Shown: piece by piece, positions 41,681 through 49,493 of the stretch
How positions within the stretch are numbered: the stretch's first letter is position 1
Layout of the letters: each line of letters opens with the position of its first letter
From: a virus
Direction: 5' to 3' (one strand)
Virus record (IMG/VR): IMGVR_UViG_3300008997_000013
Span: 1-64,000 of that record
DNA length: 64,000 nucleotides
Notes under the pieces: generated by a model
Told to the model about the DNA's origin: nothing
Database searches by the model: none
The model's input: only the letters and a program-made list of their open reading frames with translations
Made by a program: the position numbers and the translations under genes

Positions 41681-42157
41681 ATGGAAATCTGTGGATACCG
41701 GAACCGTCGTGGAGCTCTCGCGATTCGCGTGGACGATGATGGGCCCCTCGTTCTCGAGAACGGTCGCACCATTCCCGGCGAGCACCCCGCATGGGAATAC
41801 GACGACGATGTCGACATCTCTGAGTGCTCTGGGGACCAGATCGAGTACATCATGGCTCTCTCCCACGAGGAGGAGCGCGCAGAGAGCATCCGCCGCGCGA
41901 AGGCCGCGGAGGCCCGGCGCAACCTGATGACCAGCTACGTCAAGACGGTCGCCACCAGGGGTCTCTCTGTCACGGACAGCGAGTACCCCAAGGGCCGGGA
42001 AGTTCTCCAGGAGCTCGTCTCCGAGAGTGATGCTCGCGGGATCCTCGAGGCAGGCGCGCAGAAGGATCGCGAGATCCAGGCCCACCGGGATCAGGCGTGG
42101 GATCGTATGCTCTCTGGGATGGAGAACCTGATCACGGTGCTGTCCCAGGCGCGGTAA
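41681..42157 (+). CDS. Hypothetical protein, 158 aa
   Basis: Starts MEICGYRNRRGALAIRVDDD; N-terminal small beta domain with an acidic 'EYDDDVDISECSGDQIEYI' loop, then helices to the end. Its TAA stop lies within GCGGTAACGG, the leader motif of the next gene. Function unknown. Confidence 0.7.
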   Translation: MEICGYRNRRGALAIRVDDDGPLVLENGRTIPGEHPAWEYDDDVDISECSGDQIEYIMALSHEEERAESIRRAKAAEARRNLMTSYVKTVATRGLSVTDSEYPKGREVLQELVSESDARGILEAGAQKDREIQAHRDQAWDRMLSGMENLITVLSQAR

Positions 42158-42169
42158 CGGATTCCACTG

Positions 42170-42970
42170 ATGTTGGGTTTTCTGGCTATTCTCAAGACCC
42201 CTTTCCGGGGGGAGCGGTCGGTGTCAATGGAGACCCCTTTTGACCTGATCTCACAACAAGCTGGGGATGACGACGGCCAGCCTCGGACCAACCCTCTCGA
42301 GGGAAGCTGGTTCGACCTCCATGTTCGCAGGAGCTGCGGCCCTCGGTGCACTCCCCGGTGCTACGACCATCGGGGAGTGCTCGCTCAGTTGCCCTCGCAG
42401 TATCGGATCCCATCGGCTCCGTTCATCCGATGGTGTCTGTCCAAGACACCATCGAGGCATCTGTCCCTTCCCTGGAAGCCTGCCCACAAGTCAGGGATGA
42501 AAATCACAGGAGACAACCCCTACCACACTGACTGGGTGGTAGGGGCGGGCGTTTCCCTTGCGATGGTGTATCGTGACCATGCCTTGAGCAAAGCCGCAGA
42601 CAGGGTTCGTCTGGAAGTGCAGCAAGAGATCTGTGGATTCAAGGCAGCGGTCCTATGTGGAAATGCTCGGACCTCCTACCTGGAAGTGGTGCACCCGGAG
42701 CCCGATCAAGAGCTGAGCTCCTCAGTCATCGCTGTCTGTCCCTACGCATCTCCTGAGTACTACATCCCTGCAGTCACAGCTGCGGCAACCATCGTAGAGG
42801 TAGGGGGCCCTCTCTCCCACCTCGCCTGTGTAGGGCGCTCAGAGGGAGTCTCAGTACTCCAGGTTGATGGGGCCCGCGCCTTGTACCCGGAGGGAACTCG
42901 GGTACGGGTAGACGCCCTTCGCGGACTCGTGGAGGTGGATTTCCTCTACGACTTCCGGAGACCTGTTTGA
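42170..42970 (+). CDS. PEP-utiliser-type swivelling (phosphohistidine) domain protein
   Basis: 266 aa. Residues about 180-258 match the mobile domain of PEP synthase, PPDK, PTS enzyme I and rifampin phosphotransferase: 'YIPAVTAAATIVEVGGPLSHLACVGRSEGV...VRVDALRGLVEV', with the histidine H217 in GGPLSH where the family is phosphorylated. The large nucleotide-binding and PEP domains are missing, so it may act with host enzymes or as a binding module. The first 60 residues are low in recognisable structure and the start could be ATG 42225 in the same frame. Preceded by CGGTAAC. Confidence 0.65.
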   Translation: MLGFLAILKTPFRGERSVSMETPFDLISQQAGDDDGQPRTNPLEGSWFDLHVRRSCGPRCTPRCYDHRGVLAQLPSQYRIPSAPFIRWCLSKTPSRHLSLPWKPAHKSGMKITGDNPYHTDWVVGAGVSLAMVYRDHALSKAADRVRLEVQQEICGFKAAVLCGNARTSYLEVVHPEPDQELSSSVIAVCPYASPEYYIPAVTAAATIVEVGGPLSHLACVGRSEGVSVLQVDGARALYPEGTRVRVDALRGLVEVDFLYDFRRPV

Positions 42971-43566
42971 CCACCTACACATATCTCGACACCGAGACCA
43001 CAGGACTCGACTTCCTGGTCAGCGAGATCATCGAGATCGCAATCATCCGCGTGGGCCCTCGCGGAGAGGAGTCCCGCTTCGAGACGAAGATCAAACCCAA
43101 GAACATCGAGGCAGCACACCCCCGCGCTCTCGAGGTCAACGGATACACAGAGGAGGCTTGGGCAGACGCCCCCCAACTTGAAGAGGCAGCCGAAGAGATC
43201 GCACACCACCTCCGGAAGTCTGCTCTGGTGGGACATAACGTCTCCTTCGATGAGGTTCTTCTCAAGGAGAACCTCAAGCGTGTGGGGATGGGTCATCTCA
43301 AGATCCCCTACCACAAGGTGGACACCATCACCTTGGTTCATGAGCACCTGTTTCCCCTCGGACTCCGGAGCGCCAGCTTCGATCGGGTCCGGGAGTTCTT
43401 GGGCTGGGAGGTCCGGAAAGTGCATCGGGCGATGGATGATGCCGAGGACGCCCGGAGACTCCACCTCTTGCTCCAGAGAGCCGGGGTATGGCGGAGATGC
43501 ACTATTCGGCTGGGGAGAGTATGGCGTTCACTTCGGGGGCAGATGTCCTCTCCTCGGACCACATAG
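42967..43566 (+). CDS. DnaQ-like 3'-5' exonuclease (DEDDh)
   Basis: 199 aa from TTG 42967 (TTGA overlap). Exo I 'YLDTETTGLD' (D8, E10), Exo II 'LVGHNVSFDEVLL', Exo III 'HRAMDDAEDARRL'. This is the DEDDh exonuclease pattern of DnaQ and RNase T. Since the phage polymerase has its own exonuclease, this one may act in repair, RNA processing or degradation of host nucleic acids. The last 25 residues overlap the next gene. Confidence 0.85.
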   Translation: MTTYTYLDTETTGLDFLVSEIIEIAIIRVGPRGEESRFETKIKPKNIEAAHPRALEVNGYTEEAWADAPQLEEAAEEIAHHLRKSALVGHNVSFDEVLLKENLKRVGMGHLKIPYHKVDTITLVHEHLFPLGLRSASFDRVREFLGWEVRKVHRAMDDAEDARRLHLLLQRAGVWRRCTIRLGRVWRSLRGQMSSPRTT

Positions 43567-44072
43567 AGAAGGCTCTCCTCGACCAGATCAACAAGAAAGT
43601 ATGGGGTCCTCTGGGCAACCCTCCTGGTTTCAAAACGAGAGTCCAGAGATTCGACAGCCCGTCTATGATGACACGGGGCTTCTGGATAGAGGTGGAAGTC
43701 GAAGGCCGCGCTCGGGTGGGGACCCGAGTCGAGTTCTCTCATCTTGCGTTGAGCCGGCTAAGCGCCACGGATCTGGGCCAGGCTCTCAAGAACCAGGTCA
43801 TCGGGGGAATGCTAAAGAACTTCCCTCCTCGTCTGTACGAGTATGATCCCCGGAAGGGAACGGCTCGTATCGTCGGGAACATCTGTGATGAGGTGCTGGC
43901 CTGTCCAATCATAGATCCACCCCCAGGGGTCCGGAACCCGCTCGTTTTCGTGGACACCAAGGACCTCTGGAACCACTGCGCGACCTGTGATGTAGGATTC
44001 TCTCACGGGGAGGTGGTGTATTGGAGGGGTGGGTTTCTGCTCTGGGGATGTGCCCTCTGCACGCACGGTTGA
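43488..44072 (+). CDS. Hypothetical protein with C-terminal cysteines, 194 aa
   Basis: Overlaps the exonuclease end by 79 nt from ATG 43488; ATG 43521, after GGGGAGAGT, is an alternative start that shortens the overlap. Beta-rich middle ('RGFWIEVEVEGRARVGTRVEF') and C-terminal 'HCATCDVGF...GCALCTHG', a four-cysteine zinc site. Unknown function. Confidence 0.65.
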   Translation: MAEMHYSAGESMAFTSGADVLSSDHIEKALLDQINKKVWGPLGNPPGFKTRVQRFDSPSMMTRGFWIEVEVEGRARVGTRVEFSHLALSRLSATDLGQALKNQVIGGMLKNFPPRLYEYDPRKGTARIVGNICDEVLACPIIDPPPGVRNPLVFVDTKDLWNHCATCDVGFSHGEVVYWRGGFLLWGCALCTHG

Positions 44073-44112
44073 CTCCCTATCGGGGGCTCCTGGGTGTCCA
44101 AGGAGCTGTCAG

Positions 44113-44490
44113 ATGTCCGAAGAGCACCGTTTCAAAGTGTCTGTGGAGCGTGTTGCTCAGATGCACCGTGCTGCCACCGCCCCTCGGGTGGTGGTGATCG
44201 ACATCTGGTCCAACCCAGGATACGAGAGGGAATACCAGGGTCCCCCCGGACATCTGGTGAAGCGCCAGATCGACCGGTACAGCATGTTCTCCGGGGGGTC
44301 TTGGAAGTTCTCCAAGACCTTCGATACCAAGAGGGAGGCGGAAGTCGCAGGGGAGAAGCTGAAGCGGGACTTCCAGAACAGGAACTGGCCTGGAGGGATG
44401 GCCGACTTCCCGGTGGTCATCGGATGGGATCACGGCGACGGATTCATCGAGTACCAGGCAGCGGTGAGCACGTATCTCTCTTGGTCGTAG
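44113..44490 (+). CDS. Hypothetical protein, 125 aa
   Basis: ATG 44113 preceded by AAGGAGCTGTCAG. Beta-strand 'RVVVIDIWSNPGYEREYQG' and 'FSKTFDTKREAEVAGEKL', an RNA/DNA-binding-like mixed fold by appearance only. Its TAG stop is part of the first leader hairpin stem. Confidence 0.65.
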   Translation: MSEEHRFKVSVERVAQMHRAATAPRVVVIDIWSNPGYEREYQGPPGHLVKRQIDRYSMFSGGSWKFSKTFDTKREAEVAGEKLKRDFQNRNWPGGMADFPVVIGWDHGDGFIEYQAAVSTYLSWS

Positions 44491-44590
44491 TCGGGTAACT
44501 ACGACCCTCCAGAACGTAAACCTTCCGGGTAGTTAGGCTCCTGGAGGACTGCATTTACCTCTGACCGGGTAACCCTCAGAAAGAGGGGGT
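44483..44590 (+). promoter_or_regulatory. Three consecutive leader hairpins with GTAAC motifs
   Basis: (1) GGTCGTAG (44483-44490)/CTACGACC (44499-44506), perfect 8 bp, loop TCGGGTAA. (2) CCTCCAG (44506-44512)/CTGGAGG (44541-44547), holding ACGTAAACC. (3) CCTCTGA (44558-44564) with TCAGA (44576-44580) and AGG (44583-44585), around CCGGGTAACC. GTG 44594 follows. About 100 nt with no ORF, the largest such leader here. Confidence 0.65.
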
Positions 44591-44593
44591 TCC

Positions 44594-45136
44594 GTGACGA
44601 GGAAGTTGAGGCCGGTGGAGATCCCGCTTCCCGAGGACATCCAGGAAGCTGTGTTGGGCCTCCCGGTGAACGGTGATCTGGGAACCACCACCGTGGGCGA
44701 ACTCCTCAGGAAGGCCCAGACCTATATGGATCTGGCAGAGGATGCTGTCCAAAAGAACCCTCTCCTTCAGGTAGCGGCAACGCATCTGATGCAGAAGGAG
44801 AACCGACGGGGGACCCCGGAGATACAGATAGGTCTGGGAGGCACTGTCTCCCTGGTCGTCCGGTACAATGGTGTCTCGGAGGAACCCCCGAGAACGCCCC
44901 TCCCCTCCCTCGGGGTTCTCCGGGAGATCGCAGCCAAAAACGGAGTGGACATCTCAGATCTGGGCCGGAAGAAGACGGAGATCCTCGAGCGCCTCCGGAA
45001 GTCCGGTATCTCCGCTATCTCTTCTCCCACACCGGAGGCTTCTTGGCAGAGTTCGGCTACTGGCAGTTCGGAAAGAGAAACGGACTCAAAGGTGTCGCAG
45101 ACACTTCCTACGAGCTCCCCGACGGGAGAATCGTAG
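44594..45136 (+). CDS. Hypothetical protein, 180 aa
   Basis: GTG 44594 behind the triple hairpin and AGAGGGGG. Helical N-terminus ('LPEDIQEAVLGL', 'VGELLRKAQTYMDLAEDAV'), and a strand 'PEIQIGLGGTVSLVVRYNG'. The last 35 residues, which overlap the next gene, are Ser/Thr-rich and look like read-through. Function unknown. Confidence 0.65.
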   Translation: MTRKLRPVEIPLPEDIQEAVLGLPVNGDLGTTTVGELLRKAQTYMDLAEDAVQKNPLLQVAATHLMQKENRRGTPEIQIGLGGTVSLVVRYNGVSEEPPRTPLPSLGVLREIAAKNGVDISDLGRKKTEILERLRKSGISAISSPTPEASWQSSATGSSERETDSKVSQTLPTSSPTGES

Positions 45137-45375
45137 TTGTCAAGGATCCTAACAACCCTGCGGTCATGTCCGATCAGGACATCCTCTGGGCCCTCTCTCA
45201 CTCACGCCGTGCCCGCTTCGACTTCGAGAAGCTGTTCCCAGATCTTGACGCAGATAGCCAGGACCGACTCACCACCCTTCTCAACCAGAACCCACGATAC
45301 AAGAGCCTGGTAGGGGATGACCAAGCCTTCGCTGATGCGATTCAGAAGAAGGAAGTTACCTCAGGTGTCCGGTAA
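45043..45375 (+). CDS. Hypothetical protein, 110 aa
   Basis: TTG 45043 chosen because CGGAGG lies 4 nt upstream and the first 40 residues ('FGYWQFGKRNGLKGV', 'ELPDGRIVVVKDPNNPAV') look like real protein. It overlaps the previous gene by 94 nt. Helical C-terminus. No domain recognised. Confidence 0.6.
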   Translation: MAEFGYWQFGKRNGLKGVADTSYELPDGRIVVVKDPNNPAVMSDQDILWALSHSRRARFDFEKLFPDLDADSQDRLTTLLNQNPRYKSLVGDDQAFADAIQKKEVTSGVR

Positions 45376-45387
45376 GGAGTACCAGAT

Positions 45388-45864
45388 ATGAGACGACGCA
45401 AGCTCAACCTTCGGATCAGCCCCGACATCCACAAGAAGCGGGATGCTGCTCGTGCGGCGAAGGATGCGGCCAAGAAGAAGGGAGAGCAGAAGGCTCGACA
45501 GGCCGCCAAGGAAGCGCGTCTGAAGAAGGAGTCCGCACCGGCCCCCGAACCCGATCCAACTCCTGAGCCTGTCGTCGAGCCCACACCGGAGTCGGTCGTC
45601 GAGGATGCGCCTGAGCCTGAGATCGAGGAACCGACCCCCGAACCGGAGGTCTCCGAGGATCCCGAGCCTGCTCCCGAGATTGAGGAGCCGGTGACTCCGG
45701 GGCCGAATCTCTCCATCGTCAACGGATCTATCACCAGCATCCGGGCAGCCCTCGAGACCGGCGAGTACGACGGACACCTTGAGGAGCTTCTGAGCGCTGA
45801 GAAGGCGAACAAGGACCGGAAGGGGGCCAAGGAGGCCATCGAAGCTCGGATCGCCAAGGTCTGA
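45388..45864 (+). CDS. Protein with basic N-terminus and Pro-Glu repeats, 158 aa
   Basis: Residues 1-50 are Lys/Arg/Ala rich (a long basic helix), residues 50-110 are a run of acidic proline repeats such as PEPEIEEPTPEPE, and the last 45 residues form a small helical domain ('ITSIRAALETGEYDGHLEEL'). Such rigid acidic linkers occur in proteins that bridge partners. Function unknown; the basic part may bind nucleic acid. Confidence 0.75.
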   Translation: MRRRKLNLRISPDIHKKRDAARAAKDAAKKKGEQKARQAAKEARLKKESAPAPEPDPTPEPVVEPTPESVVEDAPEPEIEEPTPEPEVSEDPEPAPEIEEPVTPGPNLSIVNGSITSIRAALETGEYDGHLEELLSAEKANKDRKGAKEAIEARIAKV

Positions 45865-45868
45865 GACC

Positions 45869-46273
45869 GTGCGCGGCCGGATAGAGATGTTCTCCCGTGA
45901 CGCCATGTACGGGAAATGTCTCTCCGGACGAACCTCCCACCACTTCCATGCCCTGTCCTTCCGTAGATTGAAGACAGGAGGCCCCTTTCCTATCGTAGGG
46001 GAGGAGGTGGAGATAGAGATCCAGTTCGGGAAGGTGTTCTCTGTACACCGTCTGGAGGAGCCCGAGGTCTTGACAGGAGAGGTGATCTCCTTCTGGGACG
46101 GGTCTGGGTGGATCAAAGTGGACAACAGCCCGCGATACTTCCTCCACGGAAGCGAGGTGGTATCTGGAGTACCCTATCCCGGTGCTCGGGTACGATTCTT
46201 TCGAGGACACCGGAACTTCCAGCCACGCGCCTGCTGGGTAGAGGTCCTCCAGGGGTCTTATGTCTCAGGATAG
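45869..46273 (+). CDS. Protein with two cold-shock-like OB domains
   Basis: 134 aa from GTG 45869. Repeat 1, 'RGRIEMFSRDAMYGKCLSG' to 'VGEEVEIEIQFG'; repeat 2, 'TGEVISFWDGSGWIKVDN' then 'YFLHGSEVVSGVPYPGARV' and 'PRACWVEV'. Each half follows the cold-shock order (G-x-V-x-x-F, aromatic-gly strand, F-L/F-H with S, hydrophobic turn, G-x-x-V-x-F, A-x-x-V). Would bind single-stranded RNA or DNA. The aromatic RNP motifs are only partly conserved, so confidence is moderate. Overlaps the next start by 14 nt. Confidence 0.55.
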   Translation: MRGRIEMFSRDAMYGKCLSGRTSHHFHALSFRRLKTGGPFPIVGEEVEIEIQFGKVFSVHRLEEPEVLTGEVISFWDGSGWIKVDNSPRYFLHGSEVVSGVPYPGARVRFFRGHRNFQPRACWVEVLQGSYVSG

Positions 46274-46847
46274 GAACAGGTTCGGCGGGAAGAATCCACA
46301 CGGTGGGTACACCCCCATGTCAGAGGATGAGCAGGAGGTCCTGGAGAGGCTGATTGCGTCCCGAGACCTCCACGTCCATCTCGTAGGTTGGGGGATCATC
46401 CACTCCCCCCACATCACGTTTGGAGATCTCCGGGTCAATATCCCGATCCAGATCACGTTCTCCGCCCCTGACGTACCTGTCCTGGTCCACTACTTCGACC
46501 TGGAACTCCGCACCGGCTCGGGCATCCTCTTGTTCGCGCAGCGCCAGTCAACTGTGTACAATCACCAGCCATTGGCCATTGGCACAGGAACAGTCCTGAC
46601 CATGGTGTGGCACATCGCTATCCAGGACATGGATCCCAAACTGGTCAAGGCCATCAAGCCCGGAGCTATCGGCCTCACCTCACGTTGGATCGACCGAGAT
46701 ACCGGGGAGAAGACCCAGCTGGGGAACACGAGGATGACCTCTGAGGACCGGCTGGCTCTCCAGAACCTTCGCCAATGGGAACAGATTTCCCGCCAGGACA
46801 CTCTCCAGCAAGCAGCGAAGGCCACCAAGAAGGCTGGGGGATCCTGA
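46260..46847 (+). CDS. Hypothetical protein, 195 aa
   Basis: ATG 46260 overlaps the end of the cold-shock-like gene. Beta-rich middle: 'ITFGDLRVNIPIQITFSA', 'VLVHYFDLELRTGSGILL'. Helical end 'DRLALQNLRQWEQISRQ'. A single-domain jelly-roll-like or C2-like protein is possible. No family assigned. Confidence 0.7.
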   Translation: MSQDRNRFGGKNPHGGYTPMSEDEQEVLERLIASRDLHVHLVGWGIIHSPHITFGDLRVNIPIQITFSAPDVPVLVHYFDLELRTGSGILLFAQRQSTVYNHQPLAIGTGTVLTMVWHIAIQDMDPKLVKAIKPGAIGLTSRWIDRDTGEKTQLGNTRMTSEDRLALQNLRQWEQISRQDTLQQAAKATKKAGGS

Positions 46848-46850
46848 GGC

Positions 46851-46888
46851 GCGGTAACTGGGGCTGAACCCAACCCCCAGGTGCCCCA
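46851..46888 (+). promoter_or_regulatory. GTAAC leader hairpin before 46889
   Basis: GCGGTAAC directly precedes a stem CTGGGG (46858-46863)/CCCCAG (46875-46880). The ribosome site is weak (CAGGTG). Here the motif lies at the 5' foot of the stem instead of the loop. Confidence 0.5.
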
Positions 46889-47218
46889 ATGGCCTCCGTC
46901 GCTCCGATCAGCCCCAACGACATCACTCCCGCCAAGAAGTTGGCTCTCCCCGACGAGGTGGTCGAGGCGTTCAACCACCTCCTGGCGAAGAATTTCTCTG
47001 GGGGTCGGGCTCGGATCACCCAGAACGAGGCAATCGCGGAGATCCAGCGTCGTTGGCTCCAGAATCACAGCGCAGAGCTCGGACGACACGACATCTTCGA
47101 CCGCCGCTGGCTGGACGTCGAGCCTCTCTACCGGGAGCAGGGCTGGGAAGTCTCCTACGACAAGCCTGGCTACAACGAGCGTTATGGGGCGTACTTCATC
47201 TTCAGCAGAGGCAAGTAG
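46889..47218 (+). CDS. Hypothetical protein, 109 aa
   Basis: Starts MASVAPISPNDITPAKKLAL. Contains 'EAFNHLLAKNFSGGRARITQ' and 'LEPLYREQGWEVSYDKPGY'-like end, a pattern seen in phage proteins related to terminal beta hairpins of unknown function. Stop TAG is immediately followed by the ATG of the next gene. Confidence 0.7.
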   Translation: MASVAPISPNDITPAKKLALPDEVVEAFNHLLAKNFSGGRARITQNEAIAEIQRRWLQNHSAELGRHDIFDRRWLDVEPLYREQGWEVSYDKPGYNERYGAYFIFSRGK

Positions 47219-47506
47219 ATGTCCCAAGGAAGAAACTACACGGCAGGGGAACGCGCGGTCGCGCTCCTCGGCGTCCTGGCAGGGAAGACGGACGAGGAGA
47301 TCCAGGAGGTCCTGACCAAGGACCAGACTCGAACCGGCGCCACGCTCCGGGAAGTCTCCTCGAACTCATTGGCCATGCTGCGTCGCTCCTACCTCCCGAA
47401 GCTCTTCCCTGGGGTCTCAGGAGACCAGGAGAGGTGGGAGATCGCCTGGGGCCACATCACGAACCCGAAGACCCTGGGCGACCTCTCCCGCGATGAGTCT
47501 GTTTGA
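47219..47506 (+). CDS. Small helical protein, 95 aa, HTH-like
   Basis: Starts MSQGRNYTAGERAVALLGV; the first 45 residues ('AVALLGVLAGKTDEEIQEVL') resemble a helix-turn-helix with 'GKTDEEI' as the turn, and 'NSLAMLRRSYLPKLF' may be a recognition-like helix. Could be a small regulator; inference only. Overlaps the next gene by 14 nt. Confidence 0.6.
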   Translation: MSQGRNYTAGERAVALLGVLAGKTDEEIQEVLTKDQTRTGATLREVSSNSLAMLRRSYLPKLFPGVSGDQERWEIAWGHITNPKTLGDLSRDESV

Positions 47507-47786
47507 TCAGATCACAGGCCAACCTGCGGCCACCAAAGTCCGGGCTCACCTGTGGCTGTACCACAAGATCAAGGGAGTCCGTGCTCTTGGAGGCCCTCCG
47601 TTCCTGACTCTTGGGGAAGCGGAACAGGTACTCCGAAGCCATACAGGACTCCCCCTCGTGTTCAAGACTCCAGTAGGCGACGTGATGAAGCGCGTTTACG
47701 TTGAGAAGCTCAACGTCGCGGTAACTCTTCGAGAGGATGGCACAGTGCTGTCTGAGGCGCGGCTACCTCTGGAGTACGGGACATGA
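47493..47786 (+). CDS. Small hypothetical protein, 97 aa
   Basis: Starts MSLFDQITGQPAATKVRAHL. Mixed alpha/beta ('LTLGEAEQVLRSHTGLPLVF', 'VYVEKLNVAVTLREDGTV'). ATGA overlap into the next gene. Function unknown. Confidence 0.7.
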   Translation: MSLFDQITGQPAATKVRAHLWLYHKIKGVRALGGPPFLTLGEAEQVLRSHTGLPLVFKTPVGDVMKRVYVEKLNVAVTLREDGTVLSEARLPLEYGT

Positions 47787-48580
47787 ACCAAGCGAGTCGG
47801 TCGGAGCTTCTCAAATCCTTGGAATGGTCGGGATCTCGCACTCTATGGAGCGTCGCTGGGGAGCCTCATACGGAGGTCTCCTGCTGTCCTCGTTGCCGAG
47901 GCTTTGAGACAGTCCCCTCTCACTTCAAGGTGGGGGGCCCCCACTCCGGGTTCGCTACCGTGAATACACATCCGGACCATCTCGATGAGGTGGGGCACCA
48001 GGATGACTGTTCGTTGGCAGAGGCCATCAAGTCTCTGGAGACCGAACCTCAGATCTCCGAAGTCCTGACCCGCTCCTTCTGCGCCCTCACTGAGATGTGG
48101 GGCCGTCGCTACGACACTCCCTCAGATGATATCCCCGAGGTCTCCGAGGGAGAGCCCTTCGGTGCTCCTGTTGCGGTAGACGTGGGTCTTCTGGCAGAAG
48201 CCCAGACCCATCTGTTCGAGGTGGTCAAACACCTCCTCCCGGAGCTCTACGCGCAGATGACGAACGGAGGGGCTCCGGATGTTCCTCTTGCCAGGCCCCA
48301 AGAGAATCTGGTCGATTTGGACAAGCACCGGATCCAGACGGAGCTCGAGTTCCCCGACGAACAGGTCGCCTATGCCGAGTTCCTCTGGGGCCGCACCACC
48401 TTCGGGTACAACCTGGCGATACGGGATCTGGAGCAGATGCGCAGAGGGAAGGATGACGGGTCTCTCCGGCCTCCGGAGACGTATCACGAGATCTTTCACC
48501 TGATCCGGAATCTCCGAGAGATGGCCTCCCACATCGCGCAGACCTACGGGTTGGAACCCATCCCAGAGGAGAAAGGCTGA
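47783..48580 (+). CDS. Hypothetical protein, 265 aa, with a cysteine pair
   Basis: N-terminus has 'CCPRCRGF', then helical segments ('LLAEAQTHLFEVVKHLLPEL', 'IRDLEQMRRGKDDG', 'HEIFHLIRNLREMASHIAQ'). Possibly DNA- or RNA-associated, not shown. Coupled on both sides (ATGA upstream, TGATG downstream). Confidence 0.7.
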   Translation: MNQASRSELLKSLEWSGSRTLWSVAGEPHTEVSCCPRCRGFETVPSHFKVGGPHSGFATVNTHPDHLDEVGHQDDCSLAEAIKSLETEPQISEVLTRSFCALTEMWGRRYDTPSDDIPEVSEGEPFGAPVAVDVGLLAEAQTHLFEVVKHLLPELYAQMTNGGAPDVPLARPQENLVDLDKHRIQTELEFPDEQVAYAEFLWGRTTFGYNLAIRDLEQMRRGKDDGSLRPPETYHEIFHLIRNLREMASHIAQTYGLEPIPEEKG

Positions 48581-49164
48581 TGTACTCTACTTGGAAGGAG
48601 GGCCGCCTCACGAGGGGGGTCGTGACCCTCGATTGCTGCGGGGGGGTCTTGAACCACCTGACTGTGATCCTGGCCTACCATCCTGGAGATATCAGCGATA
48701 AGCCTGCCGTCATCCGAGAGGCTCCCGCAGGCCTGAGTTGGGGCTGGTCCGAGGATATTGCTCCTTTCCCGAAGGGCCATCCAGACCACCACAAGTCTCC
48801 GATGCGTGTCTGGCTGGATTCTCTCCCCGAGGAAGCCAAGAAGGAGACCATCTTCGAGCGCGCGACCCCGTATTGGAAGGCCCGCCCTGCGGTTGAGGTC
48901 AGTTCCCTCCTGTGGCGGAACAAGGAGCACTACAAGGAGCCCCTCCCTTCGGCGAAGTTCTGCCCTCACTGCGGAACCCCAGTCCCCGAGATACAACGTA
49001 CCGACAACCTCATAGGCCCTGTCTACAAGCCGTCCGCGGATGGGGACTACTGCGCGACCTGCGAGAGCCGAAGCGGATGTTGCTCATGTCTCCCCCCAAC
49101 ATTCCTCTGGGAGACAGTTCGTCCCGAGGTTACCCGCCAAACGGAGCCTTCTGATGGCACGTAA
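48580..49164 (+). CDS. Zinc-ribbon hypothetical protein, 194 aa
   Basis: ATG 48580, TGATG overlap. Two cysteine clusters near the end: 'FCPHCGTPVPE' and 'CATCESRSGCCSC', compatible with one or two zinc ribbons. N-terminal 100 residues include tryptophan- and histidine-rich 'LSWGWSEDIAPFPKGHPDHH'. Function unknown. Confidence 0.7.
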   Translation: MYSTWKEGRLTRGVVTLDCCGGVLNHLTVILAYHPGDISDKPAVIREAPAGLSWGWSEDIAPFPKGHPDHHKSPMRVWLDSLPEEAKKETIFERATPYWKARPAVEVSSLLWRNKEHYKEPLPSAKFCPHCGTPVPEIQRTDNLIGPVYKPSADGDYCATCESRSGCCSCLPPTFLWETVRPEVTRQTEPSDGT

Positions 49165-49381
49165 CTTCAGCTTCCTTCCTGAGCACGGGGAAGGTGGACA
49201 TATCGACTTGACTCTCCTGTCCCCCCTCGAGTACCTGCGGAACCGGGATGAGGAGGACCCCCAACCCCGGATGGCCCTGCTGACGGTACGGGGACGGGAC
49301 AATGAGCTGACAGCAGTGGAGCTGGAAAAGCTCGGGCGGGCATGTTTCCGTTACGCCCGGCTTATCCGTGATGGGAGGTAG
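49154..49381 (+). CDS. Small hypothetical protein, 75 aa
   Basis: ATG 49154, after CGGAG, overlapping the previous gene by 11 nt. Starts MARNFSFLPEHGEGGHIDLT; C-terminal helix 'AVELEKLGRACFRYARLIRD'. The last gene before a non-coding region, so it ends an operon. Confidence 0.65.
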   Translation: MARNFSFLPEHGEGGHIDLTLLSPLEYLRNRDEEDPQPRMALLTVRGRDNELTAVELEKLGRACFRYARLIRDGR

Positions 49382-49493
49382 TTTCAGGGCTGGGGGAAAA
49401 CCCCGACCTCTGGAGTGAAAACTCCCAAACTACTTTCGATCTGGAGTTTCCTTTCTGCTCTGTGGCGTTTACAATAGAAGTGCGGAGGTCCCT
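49382..49493 (+). promoter_or_regulatory. Intergenic hairpins and sigma70-like promoter
   Basis: Two short hairpins: GGGG-AAAA-CCCC (49393-49404) and GGAGT-GAAA-ACTCC (49412-49425; the GAAA is a tetraloop), which could end upstream transcription. Then TTTCCT (49447-49452), 17 nt, TACAAT (49470-49475), a good sigma70 spacing, followed by GCGGAGG and ATG 49494. Best promoter candidate in the window. Confidence 0.5.
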
